From Bradyrhizobium iriomotense (GTDB taxonomy: Bacteria; Pseudomonadota; Alphaproteobacteria; Rhizobiales; Xanthobacteraceae): a DNA stretch of 64,000 bases. The notes beneath the pieces are model-generated. The model was not told the origin of the DNA. It searched no databases and saw nothing but the letters and a program-made list of their open reading frames with translations. Position numbers and translations under genes: made by a program. Positions 28,316-37,628 of this stretch are shown piece after piece; position 1 is the first letter of the stretch, and the number at the start of each line of letters is the position of its first letter. The stretch spans positions 186,001-250,000 of the forward strand of contig NZ_JAFCJZ010000002.1 in the NCBI RefSeq assembly GCF_018130765.1, read 5' to 3'.

Positions 28316-29305
28316 ATGACGGATCAGGCGATTTTGGTCACGGGTGCCGCCGGATTCATCGGCTTTCACCTCGCCCGGCAGCTTCTGGCCGAAGGCCGGC
28401 CGGTCGTCGGGCTCGACAATCTCAACAGCTATTATGATCCGGCGCTGAAACAGGCGCGCCTGGACCTGCTTTGCCGCGATTCCCGTTTCGCCTTCGTCAA
28501 GGCCGATCTCGCCGACCGCGAGGCCATCGCGGCGCTGTTTGCGCGCCATAGATTCACACATGTTGTGCACATGGCCGCCCAGGCCGGCGTGCGCTACTCG
28601 ATCGAGCAGCCGCAGGCTTACGCCGATTCCAATCTGCAGGGCTTTCTCAACGTGCTGGAGGGCTGCCGCCACAACGGCTGCCGCCATCTCGTCTATGCCT
28701 CGTCATCCTCCGTTTACGGCGCCAACACGAAACTGCCATTTGCGGTTAAGGACCGCACCGACCATCCGGTGAGTTTCTACGCCGCGACCAAGAAGGCCAA
28801 CGAGGTGATGGCGCAGGCCTACAGCCATCTCTACCGGCTGCCGGTCACCGCCTTGCGCTTCTTCACCATCTACGGCCCGTGGGGACGGCCCGATATGGCC
28901 ATGTTTCTGTTCGTGAACGCCATCATGGAGGGACGGCCGATCCGGCTCTTTAACCATGGCAGGATGCGCCGCGATTTCACCTATATTGACGACGTCACCC
29001 GTGTCGTGTCCAAGCTGATCGATCGGGTGCCTGCGGATGATCCGGCTGCCGCAAATGCGCCGTCTAAGGTCTACAATGTCGGCAACCACCACCCCGAGGA
29101 GCTGATGCATGTCGTCGGACTCCTGGAGCAGGAGCTGGGTCGGACGGCGATCAAAGAATTGCTGCCGATGCAGCCGGGAGACGTTTTGGAAACGTTCGCG
29201 GATGTCGAGGACCTGATGCGCGACACCGGCTTTGCGCCGTCAACGCCGATCGCGGAGGGGGTCCGTAATTTTGTCACCTGGTATCGGGACTACTTCAAGG
29301 TTTGA
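28316..29305 (+). CDS. lpsL: UDP-glucuronate 4-epimerase
   Basis: Extended SDR of 329 aa with TGAAGFIGFHLA, the HMAAQAGVRYSIEQP segment and the YAATKKANE active site. The LDNLNSYYDP and TIYGPWGRPDMA motifs are those of the LpsL/CapI group that makes UDP-galacturonate from UDP-glucuronate. Galacturonate is a common charged sugar in rhizobial LPS core. The manC start lies 1 base after its stop, so the two genes are translated together. Confidence 0.88.
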   Translation: MTDQAILVTGAAGFIGFHLARQLLAEGRPVVGLDNLNSYYDPALKQARLDLLCRDSRFAFVKADLADREAIAALFARHRFTHVVHMAAQAGVRYSIEQPQAYADSNLQGFLNVLEGCRHNGCRHLVYASSSSVYGANTKLPFAVKDRTDHPVSFYAATKKANEVMAQAYSHLYRLPVTALRFFTIYGPWGRPDMAMFLFVNAIMEGRPIRLFNHGRMRRDFTYIDDVTRVVSKLIDRVPADDPAAANAPSKVYNVGNHHPEELMHVVGLLEQELGRTAIKELLPMQPGDVLETFADVEDLMRDTGFAPSTPIAEGVRNFVTWYRDYFKV

Positions 29306-29306
29306 G

Positions 29307-30725
29307 ATGACGATGGACAAACGCATTATCCCCCTGATCATGTGCGGCGGTGCCGGCACCCGGCTGTGGCCCGCCTCGCGCGAGGTGCGCCCAAAGCAGT
29401 TCCTGCCGCTGTTCGGCACGCGCTCGACCTTCCAGGACACGCTGCTGCGCGTCTCGGATGCATCGCTGTTCGATCGCCCGATCGTCATCACCAATGCGGC
29501 CTATCGCTTCATGGTGCTGGAGCAGCTCGCCGAGATCGGCATCGAGGCCGACGTGATCCTCGAGCCGATGCGGCGCGACTCCGGTCCCGCGATCGCCGCT
29601 GGTGCCGTGTTCGCGCAGAACCGCGCCAGTGAAGCGATCGTGCTCGCGCTCGCCGCCGATCACGTCGTGCAGGACAATGCCGCCTTCGTCGCGGCCTGCC
29701 GCGAAGGCCTCACCGCCGCGAGCGCCGGGCGCATCGTCACCTTCGGCGTCAAGCCGGAGCGGCCGGCGACCGAATACGGCTATATCAGCCCGGGCGACGT
29801 GATCTCCGGCCAGGTGAGCGCGGTCGCACGCTTCGTCGAGAAGCCGGATGCCGTGAAGGCGGCCGACTACGTCAATTCAGGCTATCTCTGGAACAGCGGC
29901 AACTTCATGTTCCCGGCCAGCGTCCTGCTCGACGAATACCGCAAGGTCGATGCGGCAAGCGTCGAGGCGATCTCCAACGCGGTCAACAATGCCGGCCGCG
30001 ATCTCGGCTTCGTGACGCTGGAGCCGGAGGCGTTCGGCGCGGCCAAGGCGATCTCGATCGACTATGCCGTGATGGAGAAGACCTCGCGCGCAGCCGTCGT
30101 GCCGGTGTCCTGCGGCTGGTCCGACGTCGGCTCCTGGCACGCGGTGTGGGAGCTGTCGGAGAAGGATGCGCAGGGCAACGCGGCGCATGGCACCGCGGTG
30201 TTCGAGGATTCCCGCAACTGCAACGTCACCACCGATTCCGCGCTGGTCGCGCTCGAAGGCGTCGACGATCTCGTCGTGGTCGCCACGGCGGACGCGGTGC
30301 TGGTCTCGCGGCAGAAGGATGCCAACGGCCTGAAGCGCCTCGTCACCAAGCTCAAGGCGGTCGCACCGAAGGTCACCGAGGAGCATCTGAAGGTGCATCG
30401 GCCCTGGGGCAGCTACCAGTCCGTCGACAATGGCGAGCGCCACCAGGTCAAGCGCATCGTGGTGAAGCCGGGCGGACGTCTGTCGCTGCAGAAGCACCAT
30501 CATCGCGCGGAGCACTGGATCGTCGTCCGCGGCGCGGCCCGCGTCACCGTCAACGAGACCGTGAAGACGGTGCACGAGAACGAGTCGATCTACATCCCGA
30601 TGGGCGCGGTGCACCGGATGGAGAACCCCGGTAAAATCATGCTGGAGCTGATCGAGGTCCAGACAGGCTCCTATCTCGGGGAAGACGACATCATCCGGAT
30701 TGAAGACGACTATCAAAGGTCGTAA
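29307..30725 (+). CDS. manC: Mannose-1-phosphate guanylyltransferase / mannose-6-phosphate isomerase
   Basis: Bifunctional-type enzyme of 472 aa. The N-terminal nucleotidyltransferase has MCGGAGTRLWPASR and RPKQFLPLFG, and the C-terminal cupin isomerase domain has RPWGSYQSVDNG and LSLQKHHHRAEHW metal-binding histidines. It makes GDP-mannose for mannose- or fucose-containing surface sugars. The ATG at 29307 is immediately after the lpsL stop; a second ATG two codons later is also possible. Confidence 0.92.
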   Translation: MTMDKRIIPLIMCGGAGTRLWPASREVRPKQFLPLFGTRSTFQDTLLRVSDASLFDRPIVITNAAYRFMVLEQLAEIGIEADVILEPMRRDSGPAIAAGAVFAQNRASEAIVLALAADHVVQDNAAFVAACREGLTAASAGRIVTFGVKPERPATEYGYISPGDVISGQVSAVARFVEKPDAVKAADYVNSGYLWNSGNFMFPASVLLDEYRKVDAASVEAISNAVNNAGRDLGFVTLEPEAFGAAKAISIDYAVMEKTSRAAVVPVSCGWSDVGSWHAVWELSEKDAQGNAAHGTAVFEDSRNCNVTTDSALVALEGVDDLVVVATADAVLVSRQKDANGLKRLVTKLKAVAPKVTEEHLKVHRPWGSYQSVDNGERHQVKRIVVKPGGRLSLQKHHHRAEHWIVVRGAARVTVNETVKTVHENESIYIPMGAVHRMENPGKIMLELIEVQTGSYLGEDDIIRIEDDYQRS

Positions 30726-30908
30726 CCAGCAGGCTCCGAATCACGCGACCCGGGCCGAAAGAGCAGTATCTTTCAGCGGCTTAAGGCCCGGGGACCGTGT
30801 AACTTTTTGAATCAAATCGTGTCCGGACCGTCAGGCCGGCATTCGCCACAAATGTGGCGACCGTGCTAGAAGCGGCGCGGGGTTTGCGTTGAATCGGGGT
30901 TTGCTCAG

Positions 30909-31913
30909 ATGAGTTCCAAAGGGTCACAACCGGCAAAGGCCGGCTTGCGCGTCGGCGTGATTGGCGCGGGCGTCATGGGCAGCAACCATGCGCGCGTGCT
31001 TAGCGGCCTGCCTGGCGTCAGCCTCGTCGGTGTCGTCGATCCGTCGCCCGCGCATCGCACGCGCGCGACGGAACTCGCCAATTGCGCGAGCTTCGAGACG
31101 CTCGACCAGCTCTTCGCCGCCGGCGTCGATGCCGTCACCATCGCGGCGCCCACCCATCTGCATCACGAGGTCGCGCTCGCCTGCATCGCCAAGAACATCC
31201 ATGTCCTGGTCGAGAAGCCGATTGCGTCGACAGTGGAAGAGGGCCGTGAGATCGTCGCCGCCGCGCGAGAGGCCGGCGTGACGCTGATGGTCGGTCATGT
31301 CGAGCGCTTCAATCCGGCGGTCGCCGCCGTCAAGCAGGCGATCGCGGGTGAGGACATTCTCTCCATCGCGATCACGCGCGTCGGCCCGTTCCCGCCGCGC
31401 ATGTCCAATGTCGGCGTCGTCATCGACCTCGCCGTGCACGACATCGACCTGATCCGCTGGTTCACCGAATCCGACATCGTCGAGGTGCAGCCGCAATTGT
31501 CGAGCGCGGTCGCCGAGCGCGAGGACATCGCGCTACTGCAGTTCCGCACCGCCAACGGCGTGCTCGCCCACATCAACACCAATTGGCTGACGCCGTTCAA
31601 GGCGCGCAGCGTCACGGTCGCGACCCGCGACAAATACGTGATGGGCGATCTGCTCACGCGCCAGGTCACCGAATGCTTCGGCTTCAAGCCGGATGGCAGC
31701 TATTCGATGCGGCATCTGCCCGTCGGTCATGACGAGCCGCTGCGCGCCGAGCTGATTGCGTTCCTTAAAGCGGTGCGCCATGGCGAGACGCCGGCGGTCA
31801 CGGGCGATGAGGGCGTCGCCAGCCTCGAGATCGCGACGCAGTGCCTTGAGACGCCCTCGCGCCCTGCCGCGACGGCGCCCGCCCGCAAAGGTCCACGCCG
31901 CGTCGCCGGCTGA
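30909..31913 (+). CDS. Gfo/Idh/MocA oxidoreductase (WlbA/WbpB-like)
   Basis: NAD(P)-dependent sugar dehydrogenase of 334 aa. The Rossmann motif VGVIGAGVMGSNHARVL is at the N-terminus, and VEKPIAST holds the conserved Lys-Pro. The second domain starts near residue 125 with a sheet containing HDIDLIRWF. It resembles WlbA/WbpB, which oxidise C3 of UDP-GlcNAcA. It is 9 bp upstream of an aminotransferase gene that would act on the 3-keto product, which supports that assignment; the specific sugar remains an inference. Confidence 0.83.
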   Translation: MSSKGSQPAKAGLRVGVIGAGVMGSNHARVLSGLPGVSLVGVVDPSPAHRTRATELANCASFETLDQLFAAGVDAVTIAAPTHLHHEVALACIAKNIHVLVEKPIASTVEEGREIVAAAREAGVTLMVGHVERFNPAVAAVKQAIAGEDILSIAITRVGPFPPRMSNVGVVIDLAVHDIDLIRWFTESDIVEVQPQLSSAVAEREDIALLQFRTANGVLAHINTNWLTPFKARSVTVATRDKYVMGDLLTRQVTECFGFKPDGSYSMRHLPVGHDEPLRAELIAFLKAVRHGETPAVTGDEGVASLEIATQCLETPSRPAATAPARKGPRRVAG

Positions 31914-31922
31914 TCCCTTTCC

Positions 31923-33098
31923 ATGTCGACTACTCAAGAAGGCGTCATGAACCAGCATCTGCGTTCCGAACCCATTCCCTTCATCGATGTCGCCTCGCAG
32001 CGCCGCCGGCTCGGCGCCTCGCTCGATGCGGCCGTCAAGCGCGTGATGGACCATTGCCAGTTCGTCAACGGTCCCGAGGTCTTCGAGCTCGAGAAGCAGC
32101 TTGCGGCCTATTGCGGCGCCAAGCACGTGATCGGCTGCGCCAGCGGCACCGACGCGATCCTGATGGTTATGATGGCGAAGAATGTCGGGCCCGGCGATGC
32201 CGTGCTGTGTCCGTCCTTCACCTTCATCGCGACCGCCTCGCCGGTGGCGCGGACCGGTGCGACGCCTGTTTATGTCGACGTCGACGAGACGACCTTCAAC
32301 ATGAGCCCGGAGTCGCTGAAGCGTGGCATCGCGACCGCCCGCAAGGCCGGCCTGAAGCCGGTCGCGGTCATTCCGGTCGACCTGTTCGGCCAGCCCGCCG
32401 ATCACGACGCCATTGCCGAGATCGCCAGGGACGAAGGCCTGTTCGTGCTCGACGATGCCGCTCAAGGGTTTGGCGCGAGCTACAGGGGCCGCAAGCTTGG
32501 CACGCTGGCGCTGGCCACTGCGACCAGCTTCTTCCCGGCCAAGCCGCTCGGCTGCTTCGGCGACGGCGGCGCGATCTTCACCGATGACGACGAACTCGCG
32601 GCCACGCTGCGCAGCATCCGCGTGCACGGGCAGGGCGTCGACAAATACGACAACGTCCGCCTTGGCCTCACCGGCCGGCTCGACACCATGCAGGCCGCGG
32701 TCCTGATCGAGAAGCTGAAGATCTTTGACGACGAGATCGCTACCCGCAACCGGGTTGCCGAACGCTATGCGCGTGGGCTCAGCAACGTCGTCACCGTGCC
32801 GCGTCTGGCGCCCGGCAACACCTCGGTCTGGGCGCAGTACACGATCCGTCTTCCGAAAGGGACCGATCGCGACGGCTTTGCCGCTGCGCTGAAGGCCCAG
32901 GGCGTGCCGACCGCGATCTATTACGGCAAGTCGATGCACCAGCAGACCGCCTACAAGCAGTACCCGGTCGCCGAAGGCGGCCTGCCGGGCTGCGAAAGCC
33001 TGTCACAGGACGTCATCAGCCTGCCGATGCACGCTTATTTGACCGAAGCCGACCAGGAGCGAATCATCGCTGCCGTCCGCGGCGCGCTCGCGGGCTGA
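31923..33098 (+). CDS. DegT/DnrJ/EryC1/StrS sugar aminotransferase (WbpE-like)
   Basis: PLP-dependent sugar aminotransferase of 391 aa. The Schiff-base lysine is K207 in SFFPAKPLG, and DDAAQGFGA binds the cofactor pyridine. PIPFIDVASQRRRL at the N-terminus and the GCFGDGGAIFT stretch match the WbpE/WlbC group that aminates C3 of UDP-3-keto-GlcNAcA. The ATG at 31923 is used; one at 31947 is also in frame. No matching acetyltransferase gene (WbpD/WlbB) is visible nearby. Confidence 0.86.
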   Translation: MSTTQEGVMNQHLRSEPIPFIDVASQRRRLGASLDAAVKRVMDHCQFVNGPEVFELEKQLAAYCGAKHVIGCASGTDAILMVMMAKNVGPGDAVLCPSFTFIATASPVARTGATPVYVDVDETTFNMSPESLKRGIATARKAGLKPVAVIPVDLFGQPADHDAIAEIARDEGLFVLDDAAQGFGASYRGRKLGTLALATATSFFPAKPLGCFGDGGAIFTDDDELAATLRSIRVHGQGVDKYDNVRLGLTGRLDTMQAAVLIEKLKIFDDEIATRNRVAERYARGLSNVVTVPRLAPGNTSVWAQYTIRLPKGTDRDGFAAALKAQGVPTAIYYGKSMHQQTAYKQYPVAEGGLPGCESLSQDVISLPMHAYLTEADQERIIAAVRGALAG

Positions 33099-33110
33099 TT
33101 TTGCGACTCT

Positions 33111-33270
33111 TCCGCTCTCCCCCTGTGGGAGAGGGTGGCTCGCCGCGGAACGGCGAGACGGGTGAGGGGTATCTCTCCGCATCGAAAACTGCGGAGAGAT
33201 ACCCCTCACCCGATTGAGTTTGTATCTACCCGCGGCGCTGCCCTCTCCCGCAAGGGGAGAGGGCGCAGCC
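33111..33270. repeat. Palindromic intergenic repeat with 23-bp perfect hairpin
   Basis: Outer arms CTCTCCCCCTGTGGGAGAG and CCCTCTCCCGCAAGGGGAGA flank an inner perfect inverted repeat (33159-33181 with 33190-33212, 23 bp arms, 8-base loop). Related copies occur at 50107-50252 and 53589-53717. It lies between the aminotransferase gene and murJ and could also act as a terminator. Confidence 0.8.
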
Positions 33271-33361
33271 ATGCGCATCGCTAGCCGAGCGCCCGTCTTT
33301 TTTGATCACATCAGACTTCAAAGCCTTATCGGCTGCCCGATAAGCCTCTAGAAGAGTCCGC

Positions 33362-34891
33362 ATGCTCGGACGCATCTTCACGGTCGGCGGTTACACGCTG
33401 CTCTCGCGGCTGACGGGGTTTGCCCGCGACATCATGCTCGCGGCGATCCTCGGCGCAGGCCCCGTGGCCGACGCCTTTTTCGTGGCGCTGCGGCTGCCCA
33501 ATCACTTCCGCGCGATCTTCGCCGAGGGCGCTTTCAACGCCGCCTGGGTGCCGGCCTATGCGCATGTCCATGGCGAGAAGGGCGAGGCGGCAGCACACCT
33601 GTTCGCCGACCGCATCTTCACGCTGCTGCTGGCCTCGCAGGTGGTGCTGCTGGTCGTCGCCTGGCTGTTCATGCCGCAGGCCATGAGCATTTTGGCGCCG
33701 GGCTTTTCCGAGGATGCCGAGCAACGCAAGCTCGCCATCGAGCTCACCCGGATCACTTTTCCCTACCTGCTGCTGATCACGCTGGTGACGCTCTATGGCG
33801 GCATGCTCAACGTAATGCAGCGTTTTGCCAGCGCCGCGGCCGCGTCGATCTTTCTCAACGTCGCGATGATGATGACGCTGGCGATTGCCGTCTGGTTTCC
33901 GACCGCGGGCCATGCCGCGGCCTGGGGCGTCCTCATCTCCGGCTTCCTGCAATATTTCCTGCTGGCCGGCGATCTCGCCCGCCATGGCGGCCTGCCGCGC
34001 TTTGCGCCCTTGAGGCTCGACGAAGACATCCGCGGCTTCTTCAAGGCATTGGGGCCGGCGACGCTAGGCTCGATGGGCACGCAGGTTGCGCTGTTCGCCG
34101 ACACCATCATCGCGACCTTCCTGCCCGCCGGCGCGCTGTCGGCGCTCTATTATGCCGACCGGCTCAACCAGTTGCCGATCGGCGTGATCGGCATCGCCAT
34201 CGGCACGGTACTGCTGCCCGAGATGTCGCGGCGGATCACCGCCAACGACCATGACGGCGCGATGAAGGCGCAGCGCCGCGCCTTCGATTTCACGCTGCTG
34301 TTCTCGGTGCCGTTCGTCGCGGCGTTTCTCACCGTGCCCGACGCGATCATGCGCGCGCTGTTCGCTCGCGGCGCGTTCTCGAAGGCCGACGCGGCAGCCG
34401 CCGGCGCCACGCTTGCAGCCTATGCCATCGGCCTGATCCCGTTCGTGCTGATCCGCAGTGCGGTCGCAACCTTCTATGCCCGCAAGGACACGGCGACGCC
34501 GGTGCGGGCGTCGCTGACCGGTATCGCCGTCAACGTCGCGCTGAAGGTCGCCTTGATGGGATCGCTGGCCCAGATCGGCCTCGCGCTGGCAACCGCCGTC
34601 GGCGTCTGGACCAATCTCTTGCTGGTGCTGTTCTTTGCCGTGCGGCGAGGCTTTCTCGTTCCGGACCGCGCCTGGCTGATGTCGCTCGGAAAATTCCTGC
34701 TGACCGGATTAATTCTGGCCGCGGCGTTCTGGCTGATTGCACGTTTCAGCCCAGCCGCTCTTGCCGCCGTGCACGCCTTCCGGGACGAAGCGACGTTGGT
34801 CCTGCTCGCCATCGGGGGCACCATCGTCTACGCGCTCGCGATCCTCGTGCTGTTCGGCCGCAAGTGGCTGGTCTCGCTGGTGCGCGGCTAG
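33362..34891 (+). CDS. murJ: Lipid II flippase MurJ
   Basis: MATE-like/MOP-superfamily flippase of 509 aa with about 14 membrane segments. Diagnostic stretches include SRLTGFARDIMLA near the N-terminus, LRLPNHFRAIFAEGAF, and YYADRLNQLPIGVIGIAIGTVLLP. It moves lipid II across the inner membrane for peptidoglycan synthesis. The C-terminal 54 residues (FWLIARF to LVRG) recur twice downstream at 36515-36676 and 38821-39071 as displaced copies. The resident tail differs from both copies (FSPAALAAVHA instead of FSGxxLGSM), so this end may have been replaced by recombination. Confidence 0.95.
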   Translation: MLGRIFTVGGYTLLSRLTGFARDIMLAAILGAGPVADAFFVALRLPNHFRAIFAEGAFNAAWVPAYAHVHGEKGEAAAHLFADRIFTLLLASQVVLLVVAWLFMPQAMSILAPGFSEDAEQRKLAIELTRITFPYLLLITLVTLYGGMLNVMQRFASAAAASIFLNVAMMMTLAIAVWFPTAGHAAAWGVLISGFLQYFLLAGDLARHGGLPRFAPLRLDEDIRGFFKALGPATLGSMGTQVALFADTIIATFLPAGALSALYYADRLNQLPIGVIGIAIGTVLLPEMSRRITANDHDGAMKAQRRAFDFTLLFSVPFVAAFLTVPDAIMRALFARGAFSKADAAAAGATLAAYAIGLIPFVLIRSAVATFYARKDTATPVRASLTGIAVNVALKVALMGSLAQIGLALATAVGVWTNLLLVLFFAVRRGFLVPDRAWLMSLGKFLLTGLILAAAFWLIARFSPAALAAVHAFRDEATLVLLAIGGTIVYALAILVLFGRKWLVSLVRG

Positions 34892-34945
34892 GCGTCTCCG
34901 AATAGGTTCGTCTTTACATTTGGTCTGGATCTCGGCGAGGCGTGA

Positions 34946-36337
34946 TCAGTGCCCTTCGAGGGTGACGCGTACCCGGTCGAATCTCCCAGCGCGAAGATCG
35001 CTCACAGAAATCCAGTACTGCAGCACGCCGACATCGCCCATCATCCACGGCACGGACCAATCGCTGTCGAGCTGCAGCAGCAACACGTCGCCCACTGCGA
35101 GCGCCTCGCGTGGTGCGCCCTGCACGTCGCGGCCGGCACCGCGCATCTGGTGGCGCCCGGCCCGGCGAGGCCATCTGCCTGCCACCAGCACGCTGTGCTC
35201 CATCTGCAACTCCCCCATCATTTCGGCCGGCACCAAGGACGACGCGGCCTCGCCGGCCGATAGCAGAATGTGAGCGCTGGCGCGCACGGCTTCCCACAGC
35301 AACTCGTTCAGCCGTTGACCGGCCCTGATGTCGTATATTTCGTCGACGGTTGCACCGTTCATCTCCTCGAGCCAACTCCAGAAGGCCGTCCAGTCTGCTT
35401 CCGGCACAGCGTTCATGAGACCGGCACTGCGCGCCTGCCCGACCCAGGCGTGGGACCTCGTCGCCGCATCGTCATATGCTGCCCGGACGGAAGCTGGGTC
35501 TGAAGGCCACGGGGAGCCACCAACATGCTTGCCGCGTTCGAGTTGTCTCGCGCCTGTTTCGATCAGCCACTTGATCAGGAGGCCGCAAAAAATCTCGATA
35601 TCGATCCAGGCGGCGGGAAACGTCGCGGTCGGCCGCTGAATGGCAGTTCGCGGAAATCCACTTGTCGGTTGCGGAAGCTCCGCTGCGACGACGGGGTCGC
35701 CATAGAAGCGAGCGAGCTCCGCGGTCTGCTCGTGCTCCCAGAGCTCCTGGTATCGCGAGGCCCATGCGTCGTCCACTTCGGGCGGACATTCCTCGGCGAG
35801 GTTGCGAAGCAGGCCCATTGTCACGGCCTTCTTGGCGAATGTCCTCGGGTAGGTGCCCAAGGAATATCTGAGCCAGGGAAAACGGTATCCCGCGCTCGCG
35901 GCGCCATAGCATGGCGGCAGATCGGCGGGCGGAGCAGCCTCGCCCCAGGGCTCGGCGGCGCGGCTGAGAACGACCTGGTTCGGCCAGCACTGGGCTTCGA
36001 GCAAACCATCGAAGAGGTCCCAATTCACGAAGAAATGCAGCACGCCGCTGTCGGGCAGGGATTTGCGCAGTGTGAAGTCGGGAAGCTCAGAACAATCGAC
36101 CTGCGCCATGAACGTGAAGGGCGTGCCGCCGGGTGCGCGGGGCCAGCGAAAATCCGGCGGGACCGTCGGCAGCCCGCCGAAATAGGTGCGGCCGCCGATT
36201 GGGAAACGCGGCGGAAACTGATGCTTGAAGGCAACCGACTCCTCGGCCGTCCCGTGCAGCAGGGCGCGTATATCGTCGTCGCTCGCCACTTTCCGATAGC
36301 GCGAAGGATTGCTGAACGAGTCCTTGAAAAAGCTCAT
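34946..36337 (-). CDS. DUF1963 domain protein
   Basis: Protein of 463 aa with features of the DUF1963/YwqG-like family: an N-terminal FPPRFPIGGRTYFGGLP, FRWPRAPGGTPFTFMAQVDCSEL and LHFFVNWDLFD. The C-terminus has LLLQLDSDWSVPWMMGDVG, a typical final strand pair. Family function is unknown. Start chosen at 36337 after AGGACGATTGCG. It is inverted relative to murJ and lies between the murJ stop and the first displaced murJ 3' end, so it looks like accessory cargo inserted at murJ. Confidence 0.75.
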   Translation of the reverse strand: MSFFKDSFSNPSRYRKVASDDDIRALLHGTAEESVAFKHQFPPRFPIGGRTYFGGLPTVPPDFRWPRAPGGTPFTFMAQVDCSELPDFTLRKSLPDSGVLHFFVNWDLFDGLLEAQCWPNQVVLSRAAEPWGEAAPPADLPPCYGAASAGYRFPWLRYSLGTYPRTFAKKAVTMGLLRNLAEECPPEVDDAWASRYQELWEHEQTAELARFYGDPVVAAELPQPTSGFPRTAIQRPTATFPAAWIDIEIFCGLLIKWLIETGARQLERGKHVGGSPWPSDPASVRAAYDDAATRSHAWVGQARSAGLMNAVPEADWTAFWSWLEEMNGATVDEIYDIRAGQRLNELLWEAVRASAHILLSAGEAASSLVPAEMMGELQMEHSVLVAGRWPRRAGRHQMRGAGRDVQGAPREALAVGDVLLLQLDSDWSVPWMMGDVGVLQYWISVSDLRAGRFDRVRVTLEGH

Positions 36338-36514
36338 CGCAATCGTCCTGTTCAACCAGAAGTGAAGCACGTCTTTACGCCACAGTCGATTAACAAAACA
36401 CCCTCAGATTGCAGAGCACCTTATCCGTCCTGCGTCGTGACGGGCTTGTGGTGGATCGCGCCCGGCTTGTGTTGCTTGCCAAATTCCGAGTGACGGCTTC
36501 ATTGTCCCAACCAC

Positions 36515-36676
36515 TTCTGGCTGATTGCGCGCTTCAGCGGTCCTGTGCTGGGTTCGATGAGCTTCCGGGATGAAGTGATGCTGCTCCCGCTCGCCGTCGG
36601 CGGCGCGATCGTCTACGCGCTCGCGATCCTGGTGTTGTTCGGCCGCAAGTGGCTGGTCTCGCTGGTGCGCAATTGA
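36515..36676 (+). pseudogene. murJ: Displaced murJ 3'-end copy (54 codons)
   Basis: An open stretch translating FWLIARFSGPVLGSM, then FRDE, and ending ALAILVLFGRKWLVSLVRN plus stop. It aligns codon by codon with the last 54 codons of the murJ gene at 33362-34891, except for a one-codon deletion before FRDE. It lacks a start and the rest of murJ. It shares the deletion and the SGxxLGSM variant with the copy at 38821, which implies those two are closer to each other than to the resident tail. Confidence 0.85.
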
Positions 36677-36699
36677 GGCGGACTGACAATTGACCTCCT

Positions 36700-37398
36700 T
36701 CAACTCGCCAGTTTTCTCTCCTTGGCGAAAGGGCTGAGACCGAGCCAGGTTTGCATCGAGGATGCGATTTGCCGCTCGCCGGTCAGCATCATCCGACGGC
36801 TGCCTACGGCCGCGCTGACAGTGTCGAGCCCCATCCAGATTGCGGTCATGCTGCGCAGGTCGACAGAAACATAGAGGTCGACGTCGAATCCGGGATCGAC
36901 CGAACAGAGATCGACGCCTTCCTCGGGGTCAACGATCAGCCACCAGTTTCGTTGGGGCGCCGAGAGCTCGGGGTAGACGAACTGGATGACGTTTCGCCGC
37001 CGGGGCATCGGCGTTGGGTTCAGGTTTCGCCGCATATCCCACATCAGTAGTTGAACGTCGAGGTGCTGAAGCGACAGGTCGGCTTTGATCCGGCGTTGGC
37101 CCCATATCCCGAATCCGTCGACGATGGGAGCGAGTTCACGTCCCGCCGGGGTCAGCCGATATTCATAAACGCTGGGCTCCGAAGCCGAGGCTTCGCGCGC
37201 GACAATTCCAGCTGACTCAAGATCCTTCAGCCGCTGTGACAGCAGTGCCGGCGACATTCGGGGAACACCACGCCGGAGATCGTTGAACCGCGTCGAGCCG
37301 GCGATCAGCTCTCGCAGCAGCACCACGGTCCAGCGTGTACATAGAACCTCGGCGGCCATCGCGACCGGACAAAACTGCTTGTAGCTGCCAGCGGCCAT
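36700..37398 (-). CDS. HxlR-type winged-helix regulator with C-terminal extension
   Basis: Regulator of 232 aa. The first 110 residues are an HxlR/MarR-like winged helix (FCPVAMAAEVLCTRWTVVLLREL with the redox-type Cys near the start, then FNDLRRGVPRMSPALLSQRLKDLE). The remaining 120 residues form an extra domain of strands and a helix that may be SCP2-like and bind a hydrophobic ligand. Typical HxlR proteins stop near 110-130 aa. The start at 37398 has a GGGAGAGAAAG ribosome site. Divergent from the SRPBCC gene, which it may control. Confidence 0.8.
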   Translation of the reverse strand: MAAGSYKQFCPVAMAAEVLCTRWTVVLLRELIAGSTRFNDLRRGVPRMSPALLSQRLKDLESAGIVAREASASEPSVYEYRLTPAGRELAPIVDGFGIWGQRRIKADLSLQHLDVQLLMWDMRRNLNPTPMPRRRNVIQFVYPELSAPQRNWWLIVDPEEGVDLCSVDPGFDVDLYVSVDLRSMTAIWMGLDTVSAAVGSRRMMLTGERQIASSMQTWLGLSPFAKERKLAS

Positions 37399-37628
37399 GT
37401 TCTTTCTCTCCCTGTGGACCATTTGCGAACCGTACTTCCGAACTTGCTGGGGGTTCCAGTTCAAAATCTGTACCGGCATTGATTCAGTTCCTGAACTAGC
37501 AGCGCGCAAAGGTCCTTTGCTACCTCGCGGCAATGCGGACTTGAACCGCTCCACCCGGCTCGAAGGATCGTCGCGAGGCGTCGGCCGAGAGCCTTCTGGC
37601 ATCAACTTAGAATGACAAGGCAATTGCG

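Noticed and set aside
33111..33270. Possible insertion sequence or MITE because of strong inverted repeats
   Set aside because: There is no transposase and no clear target-site duplication. The related elements at 50107 and 53589 fit a REP-like dispersed repeat instead.
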